A stretch of DNA of 40,312 nt, from contig CANRLN010000014.1 in NCBI GenBank assembly GCA_947631445.1, positions 1-40,312 of the forward strand. The letters are read 5' to 3'. The DNA comes from an uncultured Clostridia bacterium. Lineage in GTDB: Bacteria > Bacillota > Clostridia > Oscillospirales > Ruminococcaceae. Below, one piece after another: positions 31,504-40,312 of the stretch (positions are counted from its first letter, which is position 1; each line of letters starts with the position of its first letter). The position numbers and the translations under genes are program-made. The notes under the pieces were generated by a model. It was not told the DNA's origin. It ran no database searches and saw nothing but the letters and a program-made list of their open reading frames with translations.

Positions 31504-33503
31504 AATTAATTATCGCAGAAAAGCCCTCAGTAGCAAGGGCAATTGCACCCGTAGTTGGTGCAAACAGCAAGAATAACGGCTACACCGAGGGAAACGGATA
31601 CATTGTATCTTGGTGCTTTGGTCATTTGGTGGGACTTTTATATCCTGACGATTATTGCGGAGAGTGGGCAAAAAAGCCTTGGAATTTTTCACAACTCCCA
31701 ATGATACCCGATAATTGGAAATTCAAAGTGTCAAAGGATTGCAGGGAACAATTTGATATTTTAAAATCTTTGCTTAATGACGGCAGAGTGGAACAAATTA
31801 TTTGTGCCACAGACGCTGACAGAGAAGGCGAATGTATCTTCCGATATGTTTATAATCTTTCAGGGAGCAACAAGCCTGTTAAGCGTTTGTGGGTGTCATC
31901 ACTTGAAGAAACAGCTATCACTCAAGGACTTGCAAACCTGAAGGACGGTTTTGAATATAACAATTTGTATGACGCAGGCTTTTCAAGAGCCAAAGCCGAT
32001 TGGATTGTTGGCATGAATGGTTCAAGATTGTTTTCGGTACGATATAAAAATCCTTTAAATATTGGACGTGTGCAAACTCCAACCCTTGCTATGATTGTTA
32101 AGCGTGACAAGGATATTAAAAATTTTGTAAAGCAAAAGTTTTTCACCGTAGACTTGAATTTGGGCGAATTTAAGGCGATTTCTGAATGCATTGACAACGA
32201 AAACAAGGCAGACGAAATAACGGTTATTTGCAACGGCAAAACGGCAACGGTTGCTGATGTAAACAAAGAAATTAAAACTATTAACCCTCCAAAGCTTTTT
32301 GACCTCACAAGTCTGCAACGACAGGCAAACAAACAATTTGGTTATACAGCACAACAAACCCTTGACTATTTACAATCGCTTTATGAGGGTAAACTTGCTA
32401 CATATCCCCGTACAGACAGCGAATATATAACCGATGACATGGAACAGACAGCAATTGATGTTTCAAATTCTGTTGCTAATACATTTGGATTTACAGTTGT
32501 TGGACAACCTAACATAAAGCGTATTATAAACAATAAAAAGGTTACAGGTCACCACGCAATTCTCCCAACTGTAAATATAGCTAACACCAATTTGAACGAA
32601 CTCCCCGAGGGTCAACAAAATATACTTAAAATCATAGCTTTAAGGCTTGTTTGTGCTATTTCCGAACCACATAAATATGAATCGGTCAAGGCTACAATTA
32701 CTTGCGAAAACAATTCTTTTTCAGCAAGCGGAAAATCTATTTTACAAAATGGTTGGAAATCAATTGAAACTGATGATGATACAAATGAAACAAAGTTACC
32801 AAATCTTACAGTAGGGCAAACTTTTGAATATGTTGTAGCTGAAAAATCCGAACATTTTACAGCACCTCCAAAGGCTTTTACTGAAGATACCTTGCTTTCT
32901 GCTATGGAACACGCAGGTCAAGAAGAATACAACGAAGAAACCGAAAAGAAAGGTTTGGGAACACCTGCTACAAGGGCGGGTATTATAGAAGCTCTCAGCA
33001 AACACGGCTATATTGAACGCAAAGGCAAGAAAATTTCAGCTACCGAAAAGGGAACACAGCTTGTTGAGGTTGTTCCTGAAGAAATTAAGTCGGCAAAACT
33101 TACAGCAGATTGGGAAATGAAATTGCAACAAATCGAACATGGGGAATATTCTGCATACAGCTTTATGAATGAGATTGAACAGTTTGTTAAAAATATTTGT
33201 ACTACTTATGCTATTGTAGATAACAGTGGAAAATTTACAAACAATACTTCTTCTCTTGGCAAATGCCCTAAATGTGGCGGTGAGGTTGTCAAGGGCAAAT
33301 ATGGTTTTTATTGCAAGAGCAAATGTGGAATGTTCTTGAATAAAGTTTACGGCAAAGAGCTTACAGAAAATCAATTGAAAAACTTGCTTGACGGAAAAGA
33401 AATATCTTATATTTCAAATGGCAGAAAAACAACCGTTCTTCCTGAAATAATTGAAAATAACTATAATGGCAAAACAAATTATCAATGGAAAACCAAAAAA
33501 TAA
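31500..33503 (+). CDS. topB: DNA topoisomerase III, type IA
   Basis: 667 aa. The Toprim domain has KLIIAEKPSVARAIA and IICATDADREGE (the Asp triad). RAKADWIVGMNGSRLFS and IGRVQTPTLAMIVKRD follow; the catalytic tyrosine is in LATYPRTDSEYI. GLGTPATRAGIIEAL is the domain-IV hallmark. A C-terminal zinc element KCPKCGGEVVKGKYGFYCKS closes the protein. The family relaxes and decatenates DNA; element-encoded copies like this are constant parts of Tn1549-type ICEs, usually just downstream of the DUF4315 and DUF4366 genes as here. The ATG follows GAAAGGAATGTAAATTAAT. Confidence 0.95.
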   Translation: MKLIIAEKPSVARAIAPVVGANSKNNGYTEGNGYIVSWCFGHLVGLLYPDDYCGEWAKKPWNFSQLPMIPDNWKFKVSKDCREQFDILKSLLNDGRVEQIICATDADREGECIFRYVYNLSGSNKPVKRLWVSSLEETAITQGLANLKDGFEYNNLYDAGFSRAKADWIVGMNGSRLFSVRYKNPLNIGRVQTPTLAMIVKRDKDIKNFVKQKFFTVDLNLGEFKAISECIDNENKADEITVICNGKTATVADVNKEIKTINPPKLFDLTSLQRQANKQFGYTAQQTLDYLQSLYEGKLATYPRTDSEYITDDMEQTAIDVSNSVANTFGFTVVGQPNIKRIINNKKVTGHHAILPTVNIANTNLNELPEGQQNILKIIALRLVCAISEPHKYESVKATITCENNSFSASGKSILQNGWKSIETDDDTNETKLPNLTVGQTFEYVVAEKSEHFTAPPKAFTEDTLLSAMEHAGQEEYNEETEKKGLGTPATRAGIIEALSKHGYIERKGKKISATEKGTQLVEVVPEEIKSAKLTADWEMKLQQIEHGEYSAYSFMNEIEQFVKNICTTYAIVDNSGKFTNNTSSLGKCPKCGGEVVKGKYGFYCKSKCGMFLNKVYGKELTENQLKNLLDGKEISYISNGRKTTVLPEIIENNYNGKTNYQWKTKK

Positions 33504-33583
33504 AATTGTTAAAGACAATCTCTAAAAACTTCTTATGATTTATTAAAAGTTTTTGAAAACAAACAACAGAAAGGAAGATAAAA

Positions 33584-33984
33584 TTGAAGAAAAATAGCGA
33601 TATTATCCTAACGATACAACCGCTCATGGTGTAATAAAAGATTTTGAGTATTGTGAAAACGAAGAACTGTTGCCGTTAAAATCGTTCTTTAAAGTTGAAA
33701 ACGGTCTTATAACATCTGATAACGGTTCGGTTTATGATAATATTTTTTTATTTGGGTTGTTTGACAATGACGAGGGATTGGCACTTTTGGAAGAATTACA
33801 TTCACAAAAGAGGTTTGATATTGAAAAAATCTTCAACGGTGAAATGGATAGTGCAGTTATAAAATGTTCGCTTGAACACGCTTTATTTGATTTATGCAAT
33901 AATCCCAAACCGTTTGACAACACTGTTCCGATAATATATTACAGAATGAATTTGGAGTTAGATGACGAGGGAATGTTTTTCTAA
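33584..33984 (+). pseudogene. Unknown conjugative-element protein, probably frameshifted near its start
   Basis: A frame open from 33598 reads YYPNDTTAHGVIKDFEYCEN, then PLKSFFKVENGLITSDNGSV and ends ELDDEGMFF at TAA 33982-33984; it has no good start. A TTG (33584) with GAAAGGAAGATAAAA upstream gives MKKNSDI in another frame. One extra T near 33604 would join them into MKKNSDIYPNDTTAHG. As it stands only initiation from an internal TTG such as 33670 (104 aa) is available. No family is recognised. Position between topB and the helicase gene suggests an accessory protein of the element. Confidence 0.5.
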
Positions 33985-34020
33985 CAAAATTGACAACAGA
34001 TTATAAAAGAGGTGATTACC

Positions 34021-37000
34021 TTGAGCATACCACAAGAAGAAATTGATAAGGCAAGAAGAATAAATTTGCCTGATTTTCTTAGGTTACATGGATTTGAATT
34101 AGAACCACACGGTCAAAAAGCATTCAAGTTGAAAGATAAACATAGCATAAAAATAAGCTATCATCAAGACGAAGGATGCTGGACATGGAGAGATTGGTCT
34201 ATTGATTTTGGTGAAGATAGTATAAAATTTTTAGAAGAATATATGAATTTGTCGTTTAGAGAAGCTGTAGAAATGCTTAATGGCACACGCTATGACCGAT
34301 ATTATCAACAAAATAAACATCAAAATCAAAGTTATTCTTACCCTCAAAGACCTAAACCAATTTATAATCAAACAAAAGGCGAAGTTAAAATTAAAGAAAG
34401 TTCACAATACAATCGTGTTTTTGCATATCTTAATACAACCAGAGGCATTGATACAGAGATAATTAACAATCTTGTAAAAGAGGGTAAAATTTCTCAAGAC
34501 GCTGAACGCAACAACGCTCTTTTTAAATACTTTGATGACAATGGCAAATTGATTGGTGCGGAAGCGGTTGGAACATTAAGCGGTCAAAAATTCAAACAGA
34601 TTATTGCAAATTCTGACGCAAGTCATGGCTTTGAAATAAAAATTGATAATGGCGAAAAGGCTATGTTTTTTGAAAGTGCAATAGATTTGATTTCTTACTA
34701 TCAACTGCATAAAGATAAATTGAAAAATTGTCGCCTTATATCAATGATGGGATTAAAACCACAAGTGGTGTTTACGGCTATGCAACAATACAATATATCA
34801 CAACAAAATATATATTTGTGTAGCGATAATGACGAGGCAGGCAACAAATTTGTAGAAAGATTGCAAGAACAGTACCCACAAATTAACCGAATAAAACCCC
34901 AAGATGAGTACAAAGACTGGAACGACCAACTAAGAGGCATTAAAAAGCCTGTTGAAAAAACAATTGAAAATAATAAAACACAAGGAAATTTTACAATGAG
35001 AAATCAAATTAGATATTATGGCAATGAAATATGGAACAAACTAACCGACAACCGAGAAAAGGTTGTTTTTACTCTTACATCTGCTGAATATAATTTGAAA
35101 AAAGAACGATTAGGAGTATCACGTTTAAATTACTATGCTTACGAGCAAAATGGACAGGTTAAGTTGGCTACAAACATTAAAAATGTTAATGCTTTCAAAA
35201 GTATTTTAGGCGATAATATTCCTGTAAGCAAAGTGACTAAACCATCTGAAAATTACAATAACTTTAATTTTTCCAATCCAAATAGTGGTATAACAACCAA
35301 CAAATATGTTATTTCTGACGATAAAGAAATAATGCTTAATTTAGCTGAAACTATAAAAAATAGAAAAAATATACCATTTTCGGTTGGAGTTGATGTAAAT
35401 GGACAAGCAAGTTTAATTATTGATTATAAAAATGTTGACTCCGTTATGAGGCTTTTTGAAAACATAAAACGTTTAAATTCTATCTATGGGAATGTAGACT
35501 TAAATAACCAACAACAAACAAAAGCAGTTGAAAATTCTGAAAATCTTAAAACTGACGGCAATGAAGTTTGGTTTAACATGGTAGACAACAAAAACAAAAG
35601 TATGTTTTCTACTACCCAAAATGATTATTATAAGCTGAAACAACAGTTTGAACATTATGGACTTAACTATTATTCTTATCTCAAAAATGGCAAGGTTCAT
35701 GTTGCAATTAATGATAATGATGTAAATTTTGTCAAAAATATATTAGGGGATATTCCAATAATTAAAACCAAAGTTGCGTTCACACCTAATCAAAATGAAA
35801 TTGGAAATGCACATGATATTCTCGCACATGGTAATAATGATGTGAATTTTTTGTGTTTCCCTAAAGACTTTGCTTTGAAAATTTCAAAGATTATGCAGGA
35901 ACAGAATATAGATTTTTATGCTTTGTTTGATGAAAAACTTAATTCTGCAAGAATAATTGTAAAGCATGAGAACTTTGAAAAGGTTAAAGAAATTATTCAG
36001 AATATGCACGATTCAAGAAAGCAACTTTTTGAAGATAAACGAAAGCAACATAATTTCCAATTTATAGGAAATATAAAGTGGAATGAAATTGACCATGGAA
36101 TTGATGAACAGTTAAAAATATCTCCTGAACAATATCAAAATATCAAACCTTTCCTTGACAAATATGTTACTTATAGTGGCATGACGAATGACAAAGGTAT
36201 AATAGTCTATATTGACATAGACAAAAATAGTAGAATACAATTTGAGAATGCTCTTGCTACTGCAACCCGTGAATTTGAAATATATAATCAATTTAAGCAC
36301 ATGGGACTTTCTGAACAAAAGCTTGCTATAATTGAAACATCTATACACAAAATGGCGGAAAAAGGCTTAACTATTAATGATGTTGATGAATATATTTCAA
36401 AATTAAATTTAGAAGATAGATTTAAGGCATTTCAGACAGAAAATAATATAGAAAAAATATCAACTATAGCTAAACAAATTAATGATACTGTAATTTCTGA
36501 AGAACCTTTACAAGAATTTATAGCAATCGTTCGTACTGACGGAAAATTAACTGGTAAGTATAAAACAGAAGAAGAATATGTAATTAATGACAGCGATTTA
36601 GACGGAAAATATGCACTTTGCAAAGTTAATGAAAATGGTGAAAAATTAGGCTACTATAAAGATGAAAACGACAATATACCAACTTTTGACACCACCCAAA
36701 AAGCACAAAGGTATTATTATAGTAATGTAAGTGATGATTTACTTATTAGATGTTATGATAAAAATTACAATGTCGTTAGCATTATGCAAGAAAGTTATAA
36801 TACTATTGATATTTATAATGAATGGATTGACGAGGACTTATTGAAAAAAGATAAGGAAACAGAGCAAACTGAAGAACCCGCACAAGTTGAAGAACCCGTA
36901 CAAGCTGAAGAACCCGTACAAGCTGAAGAACCCGCACAAGCTGAAGAACCCGTACAAGCCGAAGAACTCGCACAAGCCGAAGAACCCACACAAGCTGAAG

Positions 37001-40000
37001 AACCCGTACAAGCCGAAGAACTCGCACAAGCCGAAGAACCCACACAAGCTGAAGAACTCGCACAAACCAAAGAACCCGTTATTGAAAGACAAACTGAAAG
37101 CACTCCAATTTTTGACCACAATGCACTTGAAGATTTAGAAAATACGAAAGAGGAAACAACTTCTGACTATTTTCATATTGAAAATGAACAACTTGGAGAG
37201 GGTACAGCAAAAGACAAGTTTAAGGCTAATATACAAGCTATTACAACCCTTAAAATGCTTGAAACGGAGAACCGTTCTGCAACCAATCAAGAAAAAGAAA
37301 TATTGTCTAAATATGTTGGTTGGGGAGGAATTCCGCAAGCATTTGACGAAGAAAATACAGACTGGTCAAGCGAATATACACAACTTAAAGAAGTTTTAAC
37401 AGCAACTGAATATATCTCTGCAAGGTCTTCCACGTTGGACGCTTTCTATACTCCACCAGTTGTTATTGATAGCATTTACAATGCTTTAGAAAAATTCGGA
37501 TTTAAAGGTGGAAAAGTCCTTGAACCTGCCTGTGGAACAGGAAATTTTATGGGTAGAATGCCACAAAAAATAGCTAAAAAATCAACTGTATATGGAGTAG
37601 AAAAAGACAGCATTTCAGGACGTATTGCACAAAAAATATATCCTAATGCCGATATAAAAATAAAGGGATTTGAACAAAATAATTATCAAGATAATTGCTT
37701 CGATGTTGCTATTGGCAACGTGCCTTTTGGCAATTTAGGCTTTACTGATAATGTTCATGGTACGGCAAAATTGCATGACTATTTCTTCCTTGAAACGCTT
37801 GACAAGGTAAAAAACGGTGGTATAGTTGCATTTGTTACCTCAACTGGCACAATGGATAAAAAGGACGAAAAAATTCGTGAAATGATTGCAACAAAAGCAA
37901 ACCTTATTGGTGCAATTCGCTTGCCCTCGGGTACTTTTAGCAAAAACGCAGGAACAGAAGCAACTTCTGATATTATCTTCCTGCAAAAGAAAACGGCAAC
38001 ACAAATGAAAAAACAAACAGAACTTCCCGATTGGGTTCATGGCGGAGAGGTGAACGACCTGCCTATAAATAAATATTTTGAACAGAACTCTGATATGATA
38101 TTGGGCAATTTGGTGGAAGATACAAACCCTAAATCAAGTGGAACAAAAGTAATTAGTGACAAAATATCTAATCTTAAAGAAAAGCTTAAAACAGCCGTTT
38201 CAAAGCTTTCAGCTAAAATATCTAACATTAAATCAAAAGATGTTTATCCACCAAACTTAAGCAACGTAACTATACCCGAGAACCTGCGTAATTATAGCCT
38301 TTTTATTGATGAAAACGATAAAAATATTTACATGAAGCTTGGCAAATCAAGTTGTGAATTTTATTTTTCGCCACAAGATACCAAATATAAGATAGTAGAA
38401 AAGTTTATAGTGTTGCGTGATACCACAAGAGAATTGCTTACTGCACAAGAACTTGATAAACCTGATGAGGAAATAAAAGAGTTGCAAAACAAGCTTAATA
38501 GCTTGTATGATGATTTTTACAATAAGCATGGTTTGTTACATAAAACTTATAATAAATCAAACTGTCGTTTGCAAGATGACGTTTCATATTACCTTGTTGC
38601 TGCACTTGAAGATGAATTTGACAAGGAAAAATTAATAAAAAAATCTGCCATTTTTACCAAGCGTACAATTGTTCCTGTAAAGCCTGTTGAACAGGTTGAT
38701 ACAGCTATGGAAGCTTTGACACTTTCGATTGCCGAAAAAGCAAAGGTAGATTTTGAATATATGAGTAAGCTTACTAAAATGTCAGAAGATGAGTTAAAAC
38801 ATGACCTAAAAGGTGAGATTTTTAGAGTTCCTCACACCGAAAATGAATATCAAACAGCAAACGAATATTTATCAGGCGACATTTTTCAAAAACTTAATAT
38901 AGCTAAAGAAATTGCCGAATATGATTCAGACTTTCATGAAAATGTAGTAGCACTTCAAAAAGTTATGCCTGAACCGCTTAAAGCAGGGGATATTGATGTA
39001 AAGTTAGGTGCTACATGGATTGAGCCAAAATATTATAAGCAATTTATATATGAACTAATTCAAACACCGAACGAAAACAGACAGGATAAAACAACTTTCT
39101 TTAACAAACGTCAGCCTAAAATTACAGTAGAATATTCGAAAGTTAGCAACACATGGCATATCAATAACAAAAATGCTGACCGTTCGGTAAAATCAACATC
39201 AACCTTTGGCACACCCAATATGAACGCATATGAAGTTTTTGAACACCTGCTTAATTTAAAAGAGCCTAAAATATACAGAAAAATTGAAGTCCCCGACCCT
39301 AAAAATCCGCTTAAGACCAAAGATAAAAGCATTGTTGATGTTGAAAAAGCAAGAGTTGTTCAACAACGTGCTGAAAAAATCAAGCGTGAGTTTAAAGCAT
39401 GGATTTTCAAAGACCCCACAAGACGTACCGAAATAGTAAAACACTATAATGAACTGTTTAATTCAACACGTCCTCGTGAGTATGACGGTTCTAACCTCAC
39501 ATTTCCAATGATGAACAGTGCAATTAAATTGCATGACCACCAAAAGAACGCTATTGCACACGCTATGTTTGGCGGTAATACGCTTTTTGCACATTCGGTT
39601 GGAGCAGGAAAAACCTTTGAAATGATTGCAACAGCTATGGAAAGTAAGCGTTTAGGACTGTGTACAAAATCGCTTTTTGCCGTGCCTAATCACCTTACCG
39701 AACAAATTGGAGCGGATTTTCAAAAACTCTACCCCTCAGCAAATATTCTTGTTGCAACCAAAAAAGATTTTAAAAAGGAAAATCGCCAACAGCTATTTGC
39801 TAAAATCGCAATGGGAAACTTTGACGCAATAATTATTGGTCATTCTCAACTTGGCAATATACCAATGTCAAAAGAACGACAAGAAAATATACTAAACGAA
39901 CAAATGCAGGATATTATTAATGGAATTGCCGAACTTAAAAGACAAGAGGGTAACAAATTCCAAATTAAAGCAATGGAGCAAACAAGAAAAAGTTTGCAAA

Positions 40001-40269
40001 AACAGTTGGAAAACCTCTCAAAAAAAGAACAGGACGATATTATCACATTTGAACAAATGGGCATAGATAAAATTTTTGTAGACGAAGCCCACGAATTTAA
40101 AAACCTTTTCACGGCAACCAAACTTAGCAATGTTGCAGGAATTTCAAGCTCCGCAAGCCAAAAAGCGTTGGATTTATTTTTGAAATGTCGTTATCTTGAT
40201 GAAAAAACAGACGGAAAAGGCATAGTATTTGCAACAGGAACGCCCTACGCATCACCTTATCAACACTAA
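34021..40269 (+). CDS. Giant Toprim-methylase-SNF2-like helicase fusion, cut short after TGTP
   Basis: About 2,080 aa. Domains in order: a CHC2/primase-like N-terminal part (1-90) without obvious zinc cysteines; DUF3991-Toprim-like (about 130-305, YLCSDNDEAGNKFVERL); repeated copies of a 60-70 residue module (about 328-745); an 11-copy 6-residue repeat (about 951-1016); an adenine-methylase domain with LEPACGTGNF near 1167 and IGNVPFG near 1231; a helicase with HSVGAGKTFEM near 1858, FVDEAHEF near 2018 and VFATGTP near 2073. Start is TTG 34021, six bases after AAAGAGGTGAT; a GTG at 34012 is inside that site. Such proteins act in ICE DNA processing and defence evasion. Normal family members continue several hundred residues past TGTP; this one stops 6-7 residues later, so it is truncated. 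Confidence 0.85.
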   Translation: MSIPQEEIDKARRINLPDFLRLHGFELEPHGQKAFKLKDKHSIKISYHQDEGCWTWRDWSIDFGEDSIKFLEEYMNLSFREAVEMLNGTRYDRYYQQNKHQNQSYSYPQRPKPIYNQTKGEVKIKESSQYNRVFAYLNTTRGIDTEIINNLVKEGKISQDAERNNALFKYFDDNGKLIGAEAVGTLSGQKFKQIIANSDASHGFEIKIDNGEKAMFFESAIDLISYYQLHKDKLKNCRLISMMGLKPQVVFTAMQQYNISQQNIYLCSDNDEAGNKFVERLQEQYPQINRIKPQDEYKDWNDQLRGIKKPVEKTIENNKTQGNFTMRNQIRYYGNEIWNKLTDNREKVVFTLTSAEYNLKKERLGVSRLNYYAYEQNGQVKLATNIKNVNAFKSILGDNIPVSKVTKPSENYNNFNFSNPNSGITTNKYVISDDKEIMLNLAETIKNRKNIPFSVGVDVNGQASLIIDYKNVDSVMRLFENIKRLNSIYGNVDLNNQQQTKAVENSENLKTDGNEVWFNMVDNKNKSMFSTTQNDYYKLKQQFEHYGLNYYSYLKNGKVHVAINDNDVNFVKNILGDIPIIKTKVAFTPNQNEIGNAHDILAHGNNDVNFLCFPKDFALKISKIMQEQNIDFYALFDEKLNSARIIVKHENFEKVKEIIQNMHDSRKQLFEDKRKQHNFQFIGNIKWNEIDHGIDEQLKISPEQYQNIKPFLDKYVTYSGMTNDKGIIVYIDIDKNSRIQFENALATATREFEIYNQFKHMGLSEQKLAIIETSIHKMAEKGLTINDVDEYISKLNLEDRFKAFQTENNIEKISTIAKQINDTVISEEPLQEFIAIVRTDGKLTGKYKTEEEYVINDSDLDGKYALCKVNENGEKLGYYKDENDNIPTFDTTQKAQRYYYSNVSDDLLIRCYDKNYNVVSIMQESYNTIDIYNEWIDEDLLKKDKETEQTEEPAQVEEPVQAEEPVQAEEPAQAEEPVQAEELAQAEEPTQAEEPVQAEELAQAEEPTQAEELAQTKEPVIERQTESTPIFDHNALEDLENTKEETTSDYFHIENEQLGEGTAKDKFKANIQAITTLKMLETENRSATNQEKEILSKYVGWGGIPQAFDEENTDWSSEYTQLKEVLTATEYISARSSTLDAFYTPPVVIDSIYNALEKFGFKGGKVLEPACGTGNFMGRMPQKIAKKSTVYGVEKDSISGRIAQKIYPNADIKIKGFEQNNYQDNCFDVAIGNVPFGNLGFTDNVHGTAKLHDYFFLETLDKVKNGGIVAFVTSTGTMDKKDEKIREMIATKANLIGAIRLPSGTFSKNAGTEATSDIIFLQKKTATQMKKQTELPDWVHGGEVNDLPINKYFEQNSDMILGNLVEDTNPKSSGTKVISDKISNLKEKLKTAVSKLSAKISNIKSKDVYPPNLSNVTIPENLRNYSLFIDENDKNIYMKLGKSSCEFYFSPQDTKYKIVEKFIVLRDTTRELLTAQELDKPDEEIKELQNKLNSLYDDFYNKHGLLHKTYNKSNCRLQDDVSYYLVAALEDEFDKEKLIKKSAIFTKRTIVPVKPVEQVDTAMEALTLSIAEKAKVDFEYMSKLTKMSEDELKHDLKGEIFRVPHTENEYQTANEYLSGDIFQKLNIAKEIAEYDSDFHENVVALQKVMPEPLKAGDIDVKLGATWIEPKYYKQFIYELIQTPNENRQDKTTFFNKRQPKITVEYSKVSNTWHINNKNADRSVKSTSTFGTPNMNAYEVFEHLLNLKEPKIYRKIEVPDPKNPLKTKDKSIVDVEKARVVQQRAEKIKREFKAWIFKDPTRRTEIVKHYNELFNSTRPREYDGSNLTFPMMNSAIKLHDHQKNAIAHAMFGGNTLFAHSVGAGKTFEMIATAMESKRLGLCTKSLFAVPNHLTEQIGADFQKLYPSANILVATKKDFKKENRQQLFAKIAMGNFDAIIIGHSQLGNIPMSKERQENILNEQMQDIINGIAELKRQEGNKFQIKAMEQTRKSLQKQLENLSKKEQDDIITFEQMGIDKIFVDEAHEFKNLFTATKLSNVAGISSSASQKALDLFLKCRYLDEKTDGKGIVFATGTPYASPYQH
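36871..37068 (+). repeat. 18-bp tandem repeat inside the helicase gene
   Basis: Eleven units of 18 bp, consensus GAAGAACCCGTACAAGCT, encode EEPVQA with variants EEPAQA, EELAQA and EEPTQA. Units 5-7 (36943-36996) recur exactly as units 8-10 (36997-37050), a perfect 54-bp higher-order duplication. The frame stays open at any copy number because the unit is a multiple of three. The run forms an acidic, flexible linker between the repeat modules and the methylase domain. Confidence 0.95.
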
Positions 40270-40312
40270 AAAATACCGAAATTCCGCACTTTTTCAAATG
40301 CTGAATTTCACC
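40236..40312 (+). other. Abnormal end of the helicase frame and window edge
   Basis: After GTP (TGTP motif) the sequence reads YASPYQH and TAA instead of the usual motif-III continuation (such as SNS..). The last 43 bases contain no clear gene. Reverse-strand reading gives EIQHLKKCGISVFF, which loosely recalls a serine-recombinase segment, but it is too short to call. A rearrangement junction or insertion near 40240 is the simplest reading. Confidence 0.35.

Noticed and set aside
36871-37068. Possible CRISPR array
   Set aside because: Units are 18 bp and contiguous without spacers, and they are in frame inside a coding sequence.
36803-37138. Open frames on both strands across the 18-bp repeat (for example RVLQLVRVLQLV-type repeats)
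   Set aside because: Frames stay open because the unit is a multiple of three; the plus-strand helicase frame is the only one with a gene context.
40250-40312. Serine recombinase gene entering from the right edge on the minus strand
   Set aside because: Only about 20 residues with a loose likeness (LKKCGISVFF) are visible, which is not enough to call a gene.

Overview
The window reads as a chromosome segment from a low-GC Gram-positive anaerobe of class Clostridia, probably a gut Oscillospirales/Ruminococcaceae-type organism. The evidence is strong AGGAGG-type ribosome binding sites, near-consensus sigma-A promoters with 17-bp spacers, several proteins resembling Firmicutes/Clostridia families (DUF4317, DUF1540, ArsP_2), and a Tn1549-like conjugative-element gene set. 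I could not run any search, so the taxon is an inference.

Bases 1 to about 21.5 kb are intact housekeeping sequence. An FMN riboswitch with its own terminator precedes a complete riboflavin operon (ribD-ribE-ribBA-ribH). The last gene of that operon, overlapping ribH by one base, is a HAD phosphatase and a good candidate for the missing ARPP phosphatase step. Next come a VanY-like protein that has lost its zinc ligands, a lone acetolactate synthase large subunit, an alpha/beta hydrolase, a lepB-rbgA-rnhB cluster in which RNase HII is fused to a YraN-type nuclease domain, thrC, a tiny cysteine-rich DUF1540 gene on the minus strand, a metallophosphoesterase, and the proteostasis set tig-clpP-clpX. 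On the minus strand follow a three-gene operon (DUF4317, DUF308 membrane protein, ArsP_2-type permease) and metY with a palindrome at its transcription start.

From about 21.7 kb the sequence becomes more AT-rich and shows decay. A frameshifted plasmid/ICE replication initiator lies next to metY. Then comes a minus-strand cassette (22.3-27.0 kb) of small membrane and secreted proteins containing three DUF5104-like paralogues, with no recognisable toxin or transposase. It looks like a cargo or immunity-type island and is the least explained part of the window.

From 27.5 kb to the end the plus strand carries the tail of a Tn1549-like integrative conjugative element: a 5'-truncated M23-like protein, a zinc-ribbon protein, DUF4315-like and DUF4366 (CD1107-like) proteins, a duplicated topB start, topoisomerase III, an unknown small protein, and a giant Toprim-methylase-helicase polypeptide that stops abnormally just after its TGTP helicase motif. 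An oppositely oriented gene for a surface protein sits inside this cluster.

At least five frame disruptions (homopolymer runs, a short indel, an internal stop) fall in the 21.7-40.3 kb half and none were noticed in the housekeeping half. This favours genuine decay or phase variation over general sequencing error, but only reads can decide.
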